A stretch of 45,378 bases of DNA from an uncultured bacterium (GTDB lineage Bacteria > Patescibacteriota > Minisyncoccia > SW-4-49-11). The DNA is taken from positions 1-45,378 of the forward strand of contig CALMJI010000027.1 in the NCBI GenBank assembly GCA_937864235.1, given 5' to 3'. A program made the position numbers and the translations under genes. Under the pieces are notes generated by a model. The model was not told the DNA's origin and did not search any database. It saw nothing but the letters and a program-made list of their open reading frames with translations. Positions 1-8,346 of this stretch are shown here, one piece after another (within the stretch, counting starts at the first letter, position 1; each line of letters starts with the position of its first letter).

Positions 1-666
1 ACTAGGAGTACCATTTACTAAGTACTCTAGAGTACCACTGGAAGCTAATGTACCTGATGTTAATGTTGCTGTTAATCCTGTCACTCCTGTGGAGTTAATT
101 GTTTGGCTAGCATAGTTATACCCAACTTCTCCTGCTGTATAAGGTATACTTATTTTTTTGTCTGTATATGTACAAGAAGTAGCGACAAATTTAGGTGAAG
201 GTGGTGGATTTATGGCTATTGTCTGGCCTAACTCTGCTTCTGGAGCTGTCACACTGATTATGTTGTTTGTTGAGTTTCTTCTGACTCCATATGCTCCCCC
301 TTGTGGGTCTACTGGTATGGCTGCTATATAGGTTGGGACTAATGCTCTTAGGTCCGCCTTTCCCTCACAATAATTATTGTCAGGTAGATCATCCGTTGTA
401 CTTCTGGTCCCTGTATTACAGATTTCTTGAAGGGTAAAGGTTATTTCCGGATAGGTGTTCCCCCTATTTCTGACGGTATACTTTTCTAATGCATTATAAA
501 TGGCATTAATATCTGATTTTCTTTTTAGATTCCTTGCTTGGGCTAATTGTCTATTTGGGTTAATCGCTACCAAAGCGATGGTAGATAATATTCCGATTAG
601 TGTTATTACTAAAAGTATTTCTAAGATGGTGAAACCTTTTCTTGTTCCTTTATGAATTTTATTCAT
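1..666 (-). CDS. Type IV pilin-like / prepilin protein, 3' end missing
   Basis: A reading frame runs without a stop from the ATG at 664-666 to the left edge, so the C-terminus is missing. The N-terminus is a class III prepilin signal: a short basic leader (MNKIHKGTRKG) followed by FTILEILLVITLIGILSTIALVAINP. It has the G/F cleavage site, the Glu at mature position 5 and a long hydrophobic helix, as in type IV pilins and type II secretion pseudopilins. The visible ectodomain (residues about 45-222) has cysteines near residues 83, 99 and 166 and becomes Thr/Ser/Gly-rich towards the break. Family knowledge: such proteins are cut by prepilin peptidase and assembled into surface filaments. No other pilus gene is in the window, so pilin and pseudopilin cannot be separated. 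It was not in the supplied reading-frame set because it is open at the edge. Confidence 0.85.
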   Translation of the reverse strand, partial: MNKIHKGTRKGFTILEILLVITLIGILSTIALVAINPNRQLAQARNLKRKSDINAIYNALEKYTVRNRGNTYPEITFTLQEICNTGTRSTTDDLPDNNYCEGKADLRALVPTYIAAIPVDPQGGAYGVRRNSTNNIISVTAPEAELGQTIAINPPPSPKFVATSCTYTDKKISIPYTAGEVGYNYASQTINSTGVTGLTATLTSGTLASSGTLEYLVNGTPS

Positions 667-682
667 ATATGTGTGTTAATTT

Positions 683-720
683 ATATTATTTTACCCCCCC
701 CCCCCGGAATTTTGTCAAGT
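683..720 (-). promoter_or_regulatory. Pilin promoter with a 12-G run in the spacer
   Basis: On the minus strand a perfect -35 TTGACA (713-718) and a -10 TAAAAT (688-693) are separated by 19 bases. Twelve of these are an uninterrupted G run (C on the plus strand, 694-705). Predicted transcription start is about 681, giving a leader of about 15 bases. The optimum spacer is 17, so changes of one or two G would alter promoter strength. Confidence 0.7.
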
Positions 721-829
721 TTTTTGAAGGGTTTTTATATATAACTTTATTATATACCTTGGTTTGGGATTTTGCAATGGTTGGGATTGTGGATATGTCT
801 TTTTTGAATTGTTAGTGGTGAGTTATCCA

Positions 830-1052
830 CCTCCGTCTTTCAGACTTCCCCCTCCAAAGGGGGACAGTTTACTAGAGTTGTTTGTCGCCATCTTGAGGGC
901 TTTCGTCCCTCCTAAGGGAGACAAAAATACATTAGCTCAGTCCTCTCCTCCGTCACCTACGGTGACACCTCCCCCAAGGGAGGACAGAGAGCAAGGACAA
1001 AAAACTCTCCACCCCTCAAGAGGGGAATTGGCTCAGCCCACCTCCGCCTGAC
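830..1052. repeat. Intergenic GC-rich palindromic repeat, locus A
   Basis: This is a cluster of related arms of the form CCACCTCCG...CCCCCTCCAAAGGGGGACA, GTCCCTCCTAAGGGAGACAAA and CCTCCCCCAAGGGAGGACA, in both orientations. Each arm can fold on itself around the AAGG or AAAGG centre. The same family recurs near 30433, 34630 and 43469. Base composition is much richer in G+C than the flanks. It lies between the divergent pilin and VanZ genes. Short reading frames across it are not genes. Confidence 0.75.
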
Positions 1053-1142
1053 TGCCGTAGGTAGTAATGAGGATAATAATTCACAGGTCGCCGACTCTAA
1101 GGATTTCTTATTTTTATAGATTTTATGATATACTAGCAATAT

Positions 1143-1544
1143 ATGAAGTATTTACGATTTATTCCGGCTATTATTATATTTAGTATAATTTGGTATTTAT
1201 CAGACCAACCTGGGCTTAAGTCCGATTATACTCCTATTATTGACTTCTTTTTGAGAAAAGGGGCTCATATTGTGGAATATTTAATCTTGTATTTAGCTTT
1301 ATTTTGGGTATTTTTGAATAAAAAGTTTAATAAATTATCTATTAATAGTTTTAACTATTTGAATACTAAAACCTTTTGTATAGGATTTATAACGACTTTA
1401 TTAGATGAATGGCATCAGACTTGGGTTATTGGCAGAGAAGGTAAGCCTTTAGATATAGCTTTTGACTTGATAGGATTTTTATTAGCTTATATTATTCTGT
1501 GGGCTATTTGGAATTATTCAAAAAAATATAAATATACTAAATAA
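1143..1544 (+). CDS. VanZ-like membrane protein
   Basis: The 133-aa protein has about four membrane segments (near residues 5-20, 40-58, 75-88 and 108-125). It carries the VanZ-family signature: an S-x-Q-P near the first helix (SDQPG), the K-G-A-H-x-x-E-Y motif (residues 39-46), a DEWHQ motif (near 88-92), R-E-G-K and a final D-x-x-x-D-x-x-G. Family members are small membrane proteins, some linked to teicoplanin resistance, but most have no known substrate. A TATACT box (1130-1135) sits 8 bases before the ATG and there is no Shine-Dalgarno sequence, so the message may be leaderless. The gene converges on dnaK. Confidence 0.75.
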   Translation: MKYLRFIPAIIIFSIIWYLSDQPGLKSDYTPIIDFFLRKGAHIVEYLILYLALFWVFLNKKFNKLSINSFNYLNTKTFCIGFITTLLDEWHQTWVIGREGKPLDIAFDLIGFLLAYIILWAIWNYSKKYKYTK

Positions 1545-1553
1545 TATATAAAA

Positions 1554-1588
1554 ACAAAACACCCTATTTTTGAACTAGGATGTTTTGT
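1554..1588. terminator. Terminator hairpin between vanZ-like gene and dnaK
   Basis: Two 13-base arms (1554-1566 and 1576-1588) are complementary except for one position, around a 9-base loop. The hairpin sits between two convergent genes and has A-rich and T-rich flanks, so it could stop transcription from both sides. Confidence 0.65.
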
Positions 1589-1614
1589 AGTGCTGATCTA
1601 AATTTTATAAGATA

Positions 1615-3543
1615 TTATTTTTTCTCTTCAAATTCAGCATCCTTTGGAGCATCAGCATTAGATCCAGCTTCTTCCTTTGACTCTTCTGCCTGTCCATGGT
1701 CATGTCCGGAGTGAGGATCAGCATTATTTTGTGCTTGTTGTTCAGCTTGATACAATTCTGCTCCTACTTTTTGAGAAATTGTAGATAATTCGTCTAGAGC
1801 TTTCTGAATATCTTCTTTGGAATCTTTATCTTTGACTTCCCTAAGAGCATTTACTTTCTCAGTCAAAGTCTTGTCATCTTCTAGTTTAATCTTATCCTTA
1901 CTATCTTTTTGTAATTTTTCTACAGAGTAGATGAGAGTATCTGCCTGATTTCTAATTTCTACTAATTCCTTAGCTTTCTTATCTTCCTCAGCATTTAGTT
2001 CTGCATCTTTGGTCATTCTCTCTATATCAGCATCAGACAGTCCGGAAGAGGCTTCAATTCGGATAGACTGCTCTTTGTTAGTAGCTTTGTCCTTAGCTGT
2101 AACTTTCAAGATTCCATTAGCATCAATATCAAAGGTAACTTCAATTTGAGGAATTCCTCTTGGTGCTGGTGGAATTCCATCTAAGATAAATCTTCCTAAT
2201 GATTTGTTATCTTTAGCAAATTCTCTCTCTCCCTGAACAATATTGATATCTACGGATGGCTGATTATCGCTAGCTGTTGAGAATATTTGAGATTTTGAAA
2301 CTGGAACTGTAGTATTTCGCTCAATAATTTTAGTAGCGACACCTCCCATTGTCTCAATTCCAAGAGACAATGGAGTTACATCTAATAATAAGACATCTTT
2401 GACATCTCCCTGAAGAATTCCTCCTTGAATTCCAGCTCCAATAGCTACAACTTCATCTGGGTTAATACCTTTATTGGCTTCTTTTCCAAATAATTCTTTC
2501 ACAAATTCTTGAATAGCTGGCATTCTAGTTTGCCCTCCAACAAGAATTACTTCTTCTATATCTTCTTTTTTGAACCCTGCATCAGCCAAAGCTTTCTCAC
2601 AAGGAGCTTTAGTTCGCTCAATTAAATCCTTGACTAATTCTTCCAATTTAGCTCTAGTTAATTGAATATTAAGATGTTTTGGTCCAGTCTCATCATTAGC
2701 AATAAATGGAATACTGATTTCAGTTTGAAGAGAGCTAGACAACTCAATTTTAGCTTTCTCAGCAGCTTCTTTTAGTCTTTGAATAGCTAGACTATCTCCT
2801 GATAGGTCAATTCCTTGGTCTTTTTTGAATTCACTTAATAAGAAATCCATTATTCTTTGGTCAAGGTCATCTCCTCCTAAGTGAGTATCTCCATTGGTAG
2901 ATCTTACCTCAATAGTGTCTTCTGATACTTCCAGTACAGATACATCAAATGTTCCACCTCCAAAATCATAAACTACAATTTGCTGATCTTTTTTCTTGTC
3001 AAAACCATAAGCTAAAGCAGCGGCAGTTGGCTCATTGATAATTCTTTTTACATCAAGACCGGCGATTTTACCAGCGTCTTTAGTAGCTTTTCTCTGAGCA
3101 TCATCAAAGTAAGCTGGTACAGTAATCACGGCTTCTGTTACAGGAGCTCCCAACTTTGCTTCAGCATCAGCCTTGAGTTTTTGTAATACAATGGCTGCAA
3201 TTTCAGCAGGTTGCTTCCACTCTTCTCCAAGCTTAATCTCAACTCCACCATTAGAAGCTTCTCGTAATTCATATGGCAAAAGTGTCTTGTCTTTTTGCAC
3301 CTCTGGGTCAGAGAATTTACGCCCAATTAATCTTTTGGCTGAGAAAATTGTATTCTTAGGATTTACAACACCTTGTCTTTTAGCCACAACTCCAACCAAT
3401 CGCTCACCGCTTTTGGATACTGCAACTATAGAAGGAGTAGTGCGACTTCCTTCAGAATTTTCTAAAATTTTATGGGAACCTCCCTCAATCACAGCTACTG
3501 CTGAATTAGTAGTTCCAAGGTCAATACCAATAATTTTACTCAT
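1615..3543 (-). CDS. dnaK: Chaperone protein DnaK (Hsp70)
   Basis: The 642-aa protein is an ATP-dependent chaperone acting with DnaJ and GrpE. The start [18 protein letters not shown] is the phosphate-1 loop of the actin-like ATPase. Further Hsp70 signatures are [16 protein letters not shown], the [10 protein letters not shown] motif and the linker [15 protein letters not shown], followed by the substrate-binding domain and helical lid. The tail is rich in His, Asp, Glu and Ala and ends EFEEKK, a variant of the usual EEVK-type tail. The gene stands alone here: neither grpE nor dnaJ is adjacent, unlike the common hrcA-grpE-dnaK-dnaJ order. A CIRCE operator overlaps its promoter, which predicts repression by HrcA and heat induction. 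Confidence 0.98.
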   Translation of the reverse strand: MSKIIGIDLGTTNSAVAVIEGGSHKILENSEGSRTTPSIVAVSKSGERLVGVVAKRQGVVNPKNTIFSAKRLIGRKFSDPEVQKDKTLLPYELREASNGGVEIKLGEEWKQPAEIAAIVLQKLKADAEAKLGAPVTEAVITVPAYFDDAQRKATKDAGKIAGLDVKRIINEPTAAALAYGFDKKKDQQIVVYDFGGGTFDVSVLEVSEDTIEVRSTNGDTHLGGDDLDQRIMDFLLSEFKKDQGIDLSGDSLAIQRLKEAAEKAKIELSSSLQTEISIPFIANDETGPKHLNIQLTRAKLEELVKDLIERTKAPCEKALADAGFKKEDIEEVILVGGQTRMPAIQEFVKELFGKEANKGINPDEVVAIGAGIQGGILQGDVKDVLLLDVTPLSLGIETMGGVATKIIERNTTVPVSKSQIFSTASDNQPSVDINIVQGEREFAKDNKSLGRFILDGIPPAPRGIPQIEVTFDIDANGILKVTAKDKATNKEQSIRIEASSGLSDADIERMTKDAELNAEEDKKAKELVEIRNQADTLIYSVEKLQKDSKDKIKLEDDKTLTEKVNALREVKDKDSKEDIQKALDELSTISQKVGAELYQAEQQAQNNADPHSGHDHGQAEESKEEAGSNADAPKDAEFEEKK

Positions 3544-3571
3544 ACTTCAATATATTAATTTTTACATATTC

Positions 3572-3601
3572 ATTATATAACAATTAGCAGTCTATTGTCA
3601 A
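3572..3601 (-). promoter_or_regulatory. dnaK promoter (consensus -35/-10)
   Basis: On the minus strand TTGACA (3596-3601) and TATAAT (3572-3577) are both perfect and are separated by 18 bases. The -35 box lies inside the CIRCE inverted repeat. The predicted start of transcription is about 3565, 22 bases before the dnaK ATG. Confidence 0.8.
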
Positions 3602-3610
3602 GAGTGCTAA
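3584..3610. promoter_or_regulatory. CIRCE operator (HrcA binding site)
   Basis: TTAGCAGTC (3584-3592), nine bases, then GAGTGCTAA (3602-3610). This differs from the canonical CIRCE (TTAGCACTC-N9-GAGTGCTAA) at one base of the left arm. It overlaps the dnaK -35 region, the usual place for HrcA to block RNA polymerase. No hrcA gene is in the window. Confidence 0.88.
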
Positions 3611-3628
3611 TGATGTTGATTCACCAAT

Positions 3629-4396
3629 CTAAATTTTAAATGCTTCTCTAGCATTACTATCCAAAATAGTAATTAATGTCTGATATTCTAATCCTCTCAA
3701 ATTAGCAATTTGCCTAATATTATATTCCAAAAATAAAGGAGTATTTTGCTTCCCCCTATGTGGAATTGGAGCAAGATAAGGAGAATCTGTCTCTACTAAT
3801 AACCTGTTCTCTGGAACAATTTTGACAGCTTCTTGAATATCTGTTGAATTTTTAAATGTAATAATCCCAGAAAATGAAAAATATATGGTATAGGCTAGAT
3901 CAGTAAATTTATTTACCCAAAACACATCTCCAGTAAAACAATGTAAAATTATAACTAAATCTTTATATTCTGACAAAACACGATAAGTATCCTCAAAGGA
4001 ATCTCTAGTGTGTATAATAATTGGTTTATTATATTTTAATGCTAAGTCTAAATGTAGTCTAAATAAATTTTCTTGTTGTTCTTTAGCTTCTAGAGACTGA
4101 TGATAATAAAAATCAAATCCACATTCTCCAATTGCAGACACATATTCACTAGACAATATATTATCCATCTCTTGCTTGACAGTATTAATATCAATCACTT
4201 CATATTCATGGGGATGTACTCCTAATGAAGGATATAGGAAATTATAATCTTTAGCAAGTTTTATAGCTTCTATACTGTCTTCTATACTAGTACCGACTAA
4301 TATTGCTTGAATATTGTTTTGTTTTAATTCAGATAAAATTTCGCCTCGATTACTATCAAATTCTTTGGAATGTAGATGACAATGAGTATCAATCAT
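3629..4396 (-). CDS. tatD: TatD-family metal-dependent hydrolase / DNase
   Basis: The 255-aa protein has the family's usual size. Metal ligands are visible as H-x-H in MIDTHCHLHS, Glu in GECGFDFYYH, His in IIHTRDS, His in LHCFTG and Asp in LVETDSPYLAP, followed by HRGKQNTP. Family members are TIM-barrel 3'-5' DNases or deoxyribonuclease-like enzymes. The ATG overlaps the stop of the upstream PBP gene by one base (TAATG), so the two are probably translationally coupled. Confidence 0.93.
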   Translation of the reverse strand: MIDTHCHLHSKEFDSNRGEILSELKQNNIQAILVGTSIEDSIEAIKLAKDYNFLYPSLGVHPHEYEVIDINTVKQEMDNILSSEYVSAIGECGFDFYYHQSLEAKEQQENLFRLHLDLALKYNKPIIIHTRDSFEDTYRVLSEYKDLVIILHCFTGDVFWVNKFTDLAYTIYFSFSGIITFKNSTDIQEAVKIVPENRLLVETDSPYLAPIPHRGKQNTPLFLEYNIRQIANLRGLEYQTLITILDSNAREAFKI

Positions 4397-7176
4397 TATT
4401 TAATAATTTTATTACTAGTTGTAACATTACCCGATGTATCTGTGGCTTTGAGATAAAAACTAAAGTTACTAATTCCAGCTGGTGGTTTATAATTATATGT
4501 AAATGTCTTAGGGGCTGTTGTTGGTTTTTTGAGAATAATTAACTGCCCCTGAATATCATCATAAAACTCTACTTGAGCCACTCCCTGAACATCTGTCACA
4601 TTAGCCGATAAGATAAAGCCTGTAACAGCATCTCCTGACACATTAAAGCTTTCGACCACTGGGCTAACTGAATCTAATTTAACATTAAGATTAATTGTAG
4701 TCTCAGATTTATTTAGATAAATATCAAAGGCCCTGACTGTGAGTTTTTTATCTCCACCTGAAGGAGAGATAATAGTTTGATTAATATCACCCGATTCAGT
4801 AGAAAGTACAGTAACATCATCTATATATATATCCACCTGTTTCAAACCTTGAGGAGCGGTAACTTTAATATCTAAAGGAATACTATTACCATTAATTGTG
4901 CTCCCTTTTGTAGGACTGTTTATAATAATATTCGGTTTATTATCTTCTGTATATACATTATCTCTATCATCAGGAATATTAGTAATATAGCCTTTTGACC
5001 TAGCCCAAGCTAAGACTGGTTGTTCCCAATTATCAAATTGAGGATCTTCCTGTGGTTTCTTAGGCCACTCGCCCAAAATATCATCTAGTTTAACATAGTA
5101 TAATTCACTATGTACGGTTTTTACCTCTCTTTCTTCTATTAATTCTGGTGGTGTAGCATCAGTAGCAATTTTACCAGTAGCCTTATTGATCTTAAGTTTT
5201 TGATTGTATTCAAAACCACCTGTATTCACCATAGGCTTATTACCTCTTTTAATTTCAGGCTTTGTAAATTGACCTGGCTTTCTACCGCTAGCAATAGCCT
5301 CTTTCATAAATCTATTCCAAATTGGGGAGGCTACAACTGATCCATCAGCTCCATTTCTCATAGGCTTATTATCATTACGTCCAACCCAAACTCCTGCTAC
5401 TAAGTTAGTAGTATAACCTACTGTAAGAGCATCTCTAAATTCCTGACTGGTACCAGTCTTAGCAGCTGCCTCTACACCCGGTATATTGAGATTATTTGTA
5501 AATCCAAATACTGGTGACCTTGCATTATTATCAGCTAGAATATCAGTAATTTGTCTTGCAACATTAGCATCCAAAACCTGCTTTTCATCGCTCTCCCAAG
5601 AATACAATACCTCTCCTGATGTACTAGTTACTTTCATTAATGGAGTAATTTTATTAAATTTACCATCATTGGCAAAAGCCGAGTATGAACCAAAATGTTC
5701 TAATAGTTTCAACTCAGCTCCACCTAAAGCCATAGCTAAACCAGATTTTCTATCTCTTGTATAATCAGTAATACCTAATTTGCCACCTAATTCTAAAGTA
5801 TCTTTAATACCAGCCAAATATAAAGCTTTTACAGCTGGAACATTCAAAGATGTTGCCAACGCTCTTCTTACACTCACAGGACCATTAAACTGCATATTGA
5901 AGTTATTTGGCTCATAGGCTGGAAGACCTGGAGTTGTCTCAAAATTTGTTGGTAAATCAAAGAGATATGAGTCAGGATTATAACCTTTAGAAAAAGCTTC
6001 TGCATAAACTAGAGGTTTTATAGATGATCCTGGCGATTGCTGAGTAGTCAATACATTAACATTACCATCCTCATCAGTATTAAAGTAATCTTTAGACCCA
6101 ACTAAAGCTAATATATCTCCATTAGTAGGATCAATAGCACTTAATGCTCCGTTTCTAGTATCATATCTAGATCTAGTTTTTTCAATTTCCTCCTTTACCA
6201 CCTTCTCAGCTATTTGCTGTAAATTCCAATCTAATGTGGTCTGAACTTTCAACCCTCCTTGCTCTAATACTTCCTCTCCAAATTTTTCAGCTAATTTTTC
6301 TCTTACATAGAATACAAAATGAGGAGCTTTAATATTCTGTGCAAATGGTTTAATAGTCAATTTTTGTTCTTTTTGCTGATTATAAACTTCTTCATTAATA
6401 TATCCTTGTTCTTTCATATAGGATAATACTAATTGTTGTCTTGACTCTAATTTATCAAAGTTAGACCCATAAGGTGAATAAAAAGTAGGTCTTTGGATAA
6501 TAGCAGCCAACATTGCAGCCTGATAAGGCTCTAGATCCATAGGTTTTTTACCAAAGAAGTTTTGGGAAGCTGATTCAACCCCATAAATATTTCCTCCAAA
6601 TGGGATTTCATTCAAGTAAAAAGCTATAATTTCATCTTTGGAATATTTTTGTTCAATTTGAATAGCCAATATAGCTTCTCGAATTTTTCGCATTATAGAC
6701 CTATCGCTAGTCAATAAAGCATTTTTGACAAATTGTTGAGTAATCGTAGAACCTCCTCCACCGACTCCCTTACCAGTAACATTTTGAAATGCCGCTCTTG
6801 CAATAGCAGTTGGCCTAACCCCCCAATGTTTATAAAACTCCTGATCCTCGATGGATATAAAAGCTTGCTTTAAAATATCTGGAATTTGATCTTCTGGAAT
6901 AATAGTACGATTCTCATTACCAGAAATCTCATACAATAACTCCTGTCCAGTTCTATCATATATTTGAGTAGATTGAATAATCTTTCTATCATCCAAATTA
7001 ACAACGCTAGGCAAATCTCTGGCTACATAAGCATATAGACCTATAAATGAAATGAAAAAGAAACCTAAAAGCCCAAGTAGTCCCCTATATGTAATTTTTA
7101 CCCATTTTTTATTCCAAAGTGATGGTTTTTTATAAACCACTTTTTTTAAATCCTTAGATTTTTTTTTGCTAGTCAT
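4396..7176 (-). CDS. Class A penicillin-binding protein (PBP1A type)
   Basis: A bifunctional peptidoglycan synthase of 926 aa. A basic cytoplasmic N-terminus is followed by one membrane helix (about 32-52). The GT51 glycosyltransferase domain (about 80-250) has the catalytic Glu110 in EDQEFYKHWG, GGSTITQQFVKN and RKIREAILAIQIE. The transpeptidase domain has Ser384 in the SSIK box, SLN at 443-445 and KTG at 573-575. The last 200 residues hold two Ig-like domains, one beginning NSPTKGSTINGNSIPLDIKV, likely acting outside the membrane. All catalytic residues are present. The gene lies 29 bases after the dksA-like gene. Confidence 0.95.
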   Translation of the reverse strand: MTSKKKSKDLKKVVYKKPSLWNKKWVKITYRGLLGLLGFFFISFIGLYAYVARDLPSVVNLDDRKIIQSTQIYDRTGQELLYEISGNENRTIIPEDQIPDILKQAFISIEDQEFYKHWGVRPTAIARAAFQNVTGKGVGGGGSTITQQFVKNALLTSDRSIMRKIREAILAIQIEQKYSKDEIIAFYLNEIPFGGNIYGVESASQNFFGKKPMDLEPYQAAMLAAIIQRPTFYSPYGSNFDKLESRQQLVLSYMKEQGYINEEVYNQQKEQKLTIKPFAQNIKAPHFVFYVREKLAEKFGEEVLEQGGLKVQTTLDWNLQQIAEKVVKEEIEKTRSRYDTRNGALSAIDPTNGDILALVGSKDYFNTDEDGNVNVLTTQQSPGSSIKPLVYAEAFSKGYNPDSYLFDLPTNFETTPGLPAYEPNNFNMQFNGPVSVRRALATSLNVPAVKALYLAGIKDTLELGGKLGITDYTRDRKSGLAMALGGAELKLLEHFGSYSAFANDGKFNKITPLMKVTSTSGEVLYSWESDEKQVLDANVARQITDILADNNARSPVFGFTNNLNIPGVEAAAKTGTSQEFRDALTVGYTTNLVAGVWVGRNDNKPMRNGADGSVVASPIWNRFMKEAIASGRKPGQFTKPEIKRGNKPMVNTGGFEYNQKLKINKATGKIATDATPPELIEEREVKTVHSELYYVKLDDILGEWPKKPQEDPQFDNWEQPVLAWARSKGYITNIPDDRDNVYTEDNKPNIIINSPTKGSTINGNSIPLDIKVTAPQGLKQVDIYIDDVTVLSTESGDINQTIISPSGGDKKLTVRAFDIYLNKSETTINLNVKLDSVSPVVESFNVSGDAVTGFILSANVTDVQGVAQVEFYDDIQGQLIILKKPTTAPKTFTYNYKPPAGISNFSFYLKATDTSGNVTTSNKIIK

Positions 7177-7205
7177 AGATAATCAATTCTATAGAATTAA
7201 AATCT

Positions 7206-7547
7206 TTATAAAACAGTTTCTTCTGCTTCAGGCAATATTTCTAATCTTCTCTCATCAATCAACTCTCCAGTGTGAATATCTCTACCATAAGTCCCGGCCT
7301 CAATTCTCTCCAAAGCTCTATCAATAGCCTCTAAAGTTTCTTCTAGAGTACCTTCTACTAAAATATCTCGTTCATAATTAGCCTGTTCTTGGACATTATC
7401 CTCTTCATCATCACTAATATTCTCATATTTAGCTTCATAACCTGAAGTTAATTTATCTTTGATAGCAACTGCATTAAGCTCAGATAGAATCCTATCTTTC
7501 TTTGCTAATAATTTTTGGCGATAATATTCTAATTTTTGTAAATCCAT
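7206..7547 (-). CDS. DksA/TraR-family protein without the zinc-finger cysteines
   Basis: The 113-aa protein has an N-terminal coiled coil (about residues 3-35), an acidic stretch (ISDDEEDNVQEQ) and the ELTLEETLEAIDRALERIEAGTYG-type helix that precedes the zinc finger in DksA/TraR proteins. Family members bind RNA polymerase through the secondary channel. Where the C-x-x-C...C-x-x-C zinc ligands should be, the text reads YGRDIHTGELIDERRLEILPEAEETVL, with no cysteine anywhere. The remaining signature (YG, I-x-x-x-RL, P-x-A) is intact, so this is a genuine but cysteine-free member. Its promoter is at 7571-7599. Confidence 0.85.
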   Translation of the reverse strand: MDLQKLEYYRQKLLAKKDRILSELNAVAIKDKLTSGYEAKYENISDDEEDNVQEQANYERDILVEGTLEETLEAIDRALERIEAGTYGRDIHTGELIDERRLEILPEAEETVL

Positions 7548-7570
7548 ATATTTAATAAGTTATATTATGT

Positions 7571-7599
7571 ATTATACCATATTAAGGCAAAGAAGTAAA
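7571..7599 (-). promoter_or_regulatory. Promoter of the dksA-like / PBP / tatD unit
   Basis: TTTACT (7594-7599) and TATAAT (7571-7576) on the minus strand, 17 bases apart. Transcription would start about 7564, 17 bases before the ATG. The -35 box lies inside the end of the preceding gene. Confidence 0.6.
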
Positions 7600-8343
7600 T
7601 ATAAGACTTAATGACAAGATAAACACAAGTGATACTCGAGATAGTATTTGTTTAGAATTTAATTTGCGCTGATAAATGTCTCTAAAGATTGAAACTGAAA
7701 ATAAAAGATATGTTGTCAACAATATAGATTGTGTCAAATGAGTAAATGGTAAAATCCTTAGTCCAATAAATATTTGAGTTATAATCATAGCTCCTATAAT
7801 TGCAATTGTAATATAATATTTAGTCTCAGTATTATATATCCACAAAATATATGTGATTATATTAAAAGCTGATAAGAATGCCAAAACACTCAAAATAATA
7901 GGATGAATATTAGTAATAAATATAGATCCAAATAAATATGCATAAGTTGCAAAAGACATAAATACAATCCCAGACAATACTATCTGTCTCATAATTTCAG
8001 AGCTTTTATATTCTTCATTGGAAATAATATCTTGTACAAAAAACAGAGTCATCCCCAAAACACCAACAATAACAAATAAAGGTATTGTATCTCCCTTTAT
8101 AACCTTCATAAATAAAATAGAAGCTATAATAAAGTGCAATGGTATCTGATAGAATCTAATTTTATATTTATATAACCAAAATAGATAAGCGAATAGAATT
8201 AAAAAACCAGCTAAACTAAATACACTAAATAGCTGGAATCTAGTTTGCAACATATAGAGATAGGTGGGAAAAAACAGAATTAAAAATACAATATTCCAAG
8301 TATTTTTATTTAAAACTATATTTAATACTTGATTAGATGACAT
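7582..8343 (-). CDS. Polytopic membrane protein of unknown function
   Basis: The 253-aa protein is almost entirely hydrophobic, with about eight or nine membrane helices separated by short basic or polar loops (for example SNEEYKSSEIMRQ near 108-120 and RDIYQRKLNSKQ near 221-232). I recognise no catalytic motif. It starts three bases after the stop of the TraD-like ATPase gene, so it is probably the last gene of that unit. Confidence 0.7.
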   Translation of the reverse strand: MSSNQVLNIVLNKNTWNIVFLILFFPTYLYMLQTRFQLFSVFSLAGFLILFAYLFWLYKYKIRFYQIPLHFIIASILFMKVIKGDTIPLFVIVGVLGMTLFFVQDIISNEEYKSSEIMRQIVLSGIVFMSFATYAYLFGSIFITNIHPIILSVLAFLSAFNIITYILWIYNTETKYYITIAIIGAMIITQIFIGLRILPFTHLTQSILLTTYLLFSVSIFRDIYQRKLNSKQILSRVSLVFILSLSLIFTSLP

Positions 8344-8346
8344 ATA

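Noticed and set aside
764-1139. Open frames on both strands in the 764-1139 spacer
   Set aside because: They read through the GC-rich repeat arms, have low-complexity Pro/Gly/Leu content and no initiation signals.
3138-3580. Open frames inside dnaK on other frames or strand
   Set aside because: They lie entirely over a well-supported dnaK; long shadow frames are expected over conserved genes.
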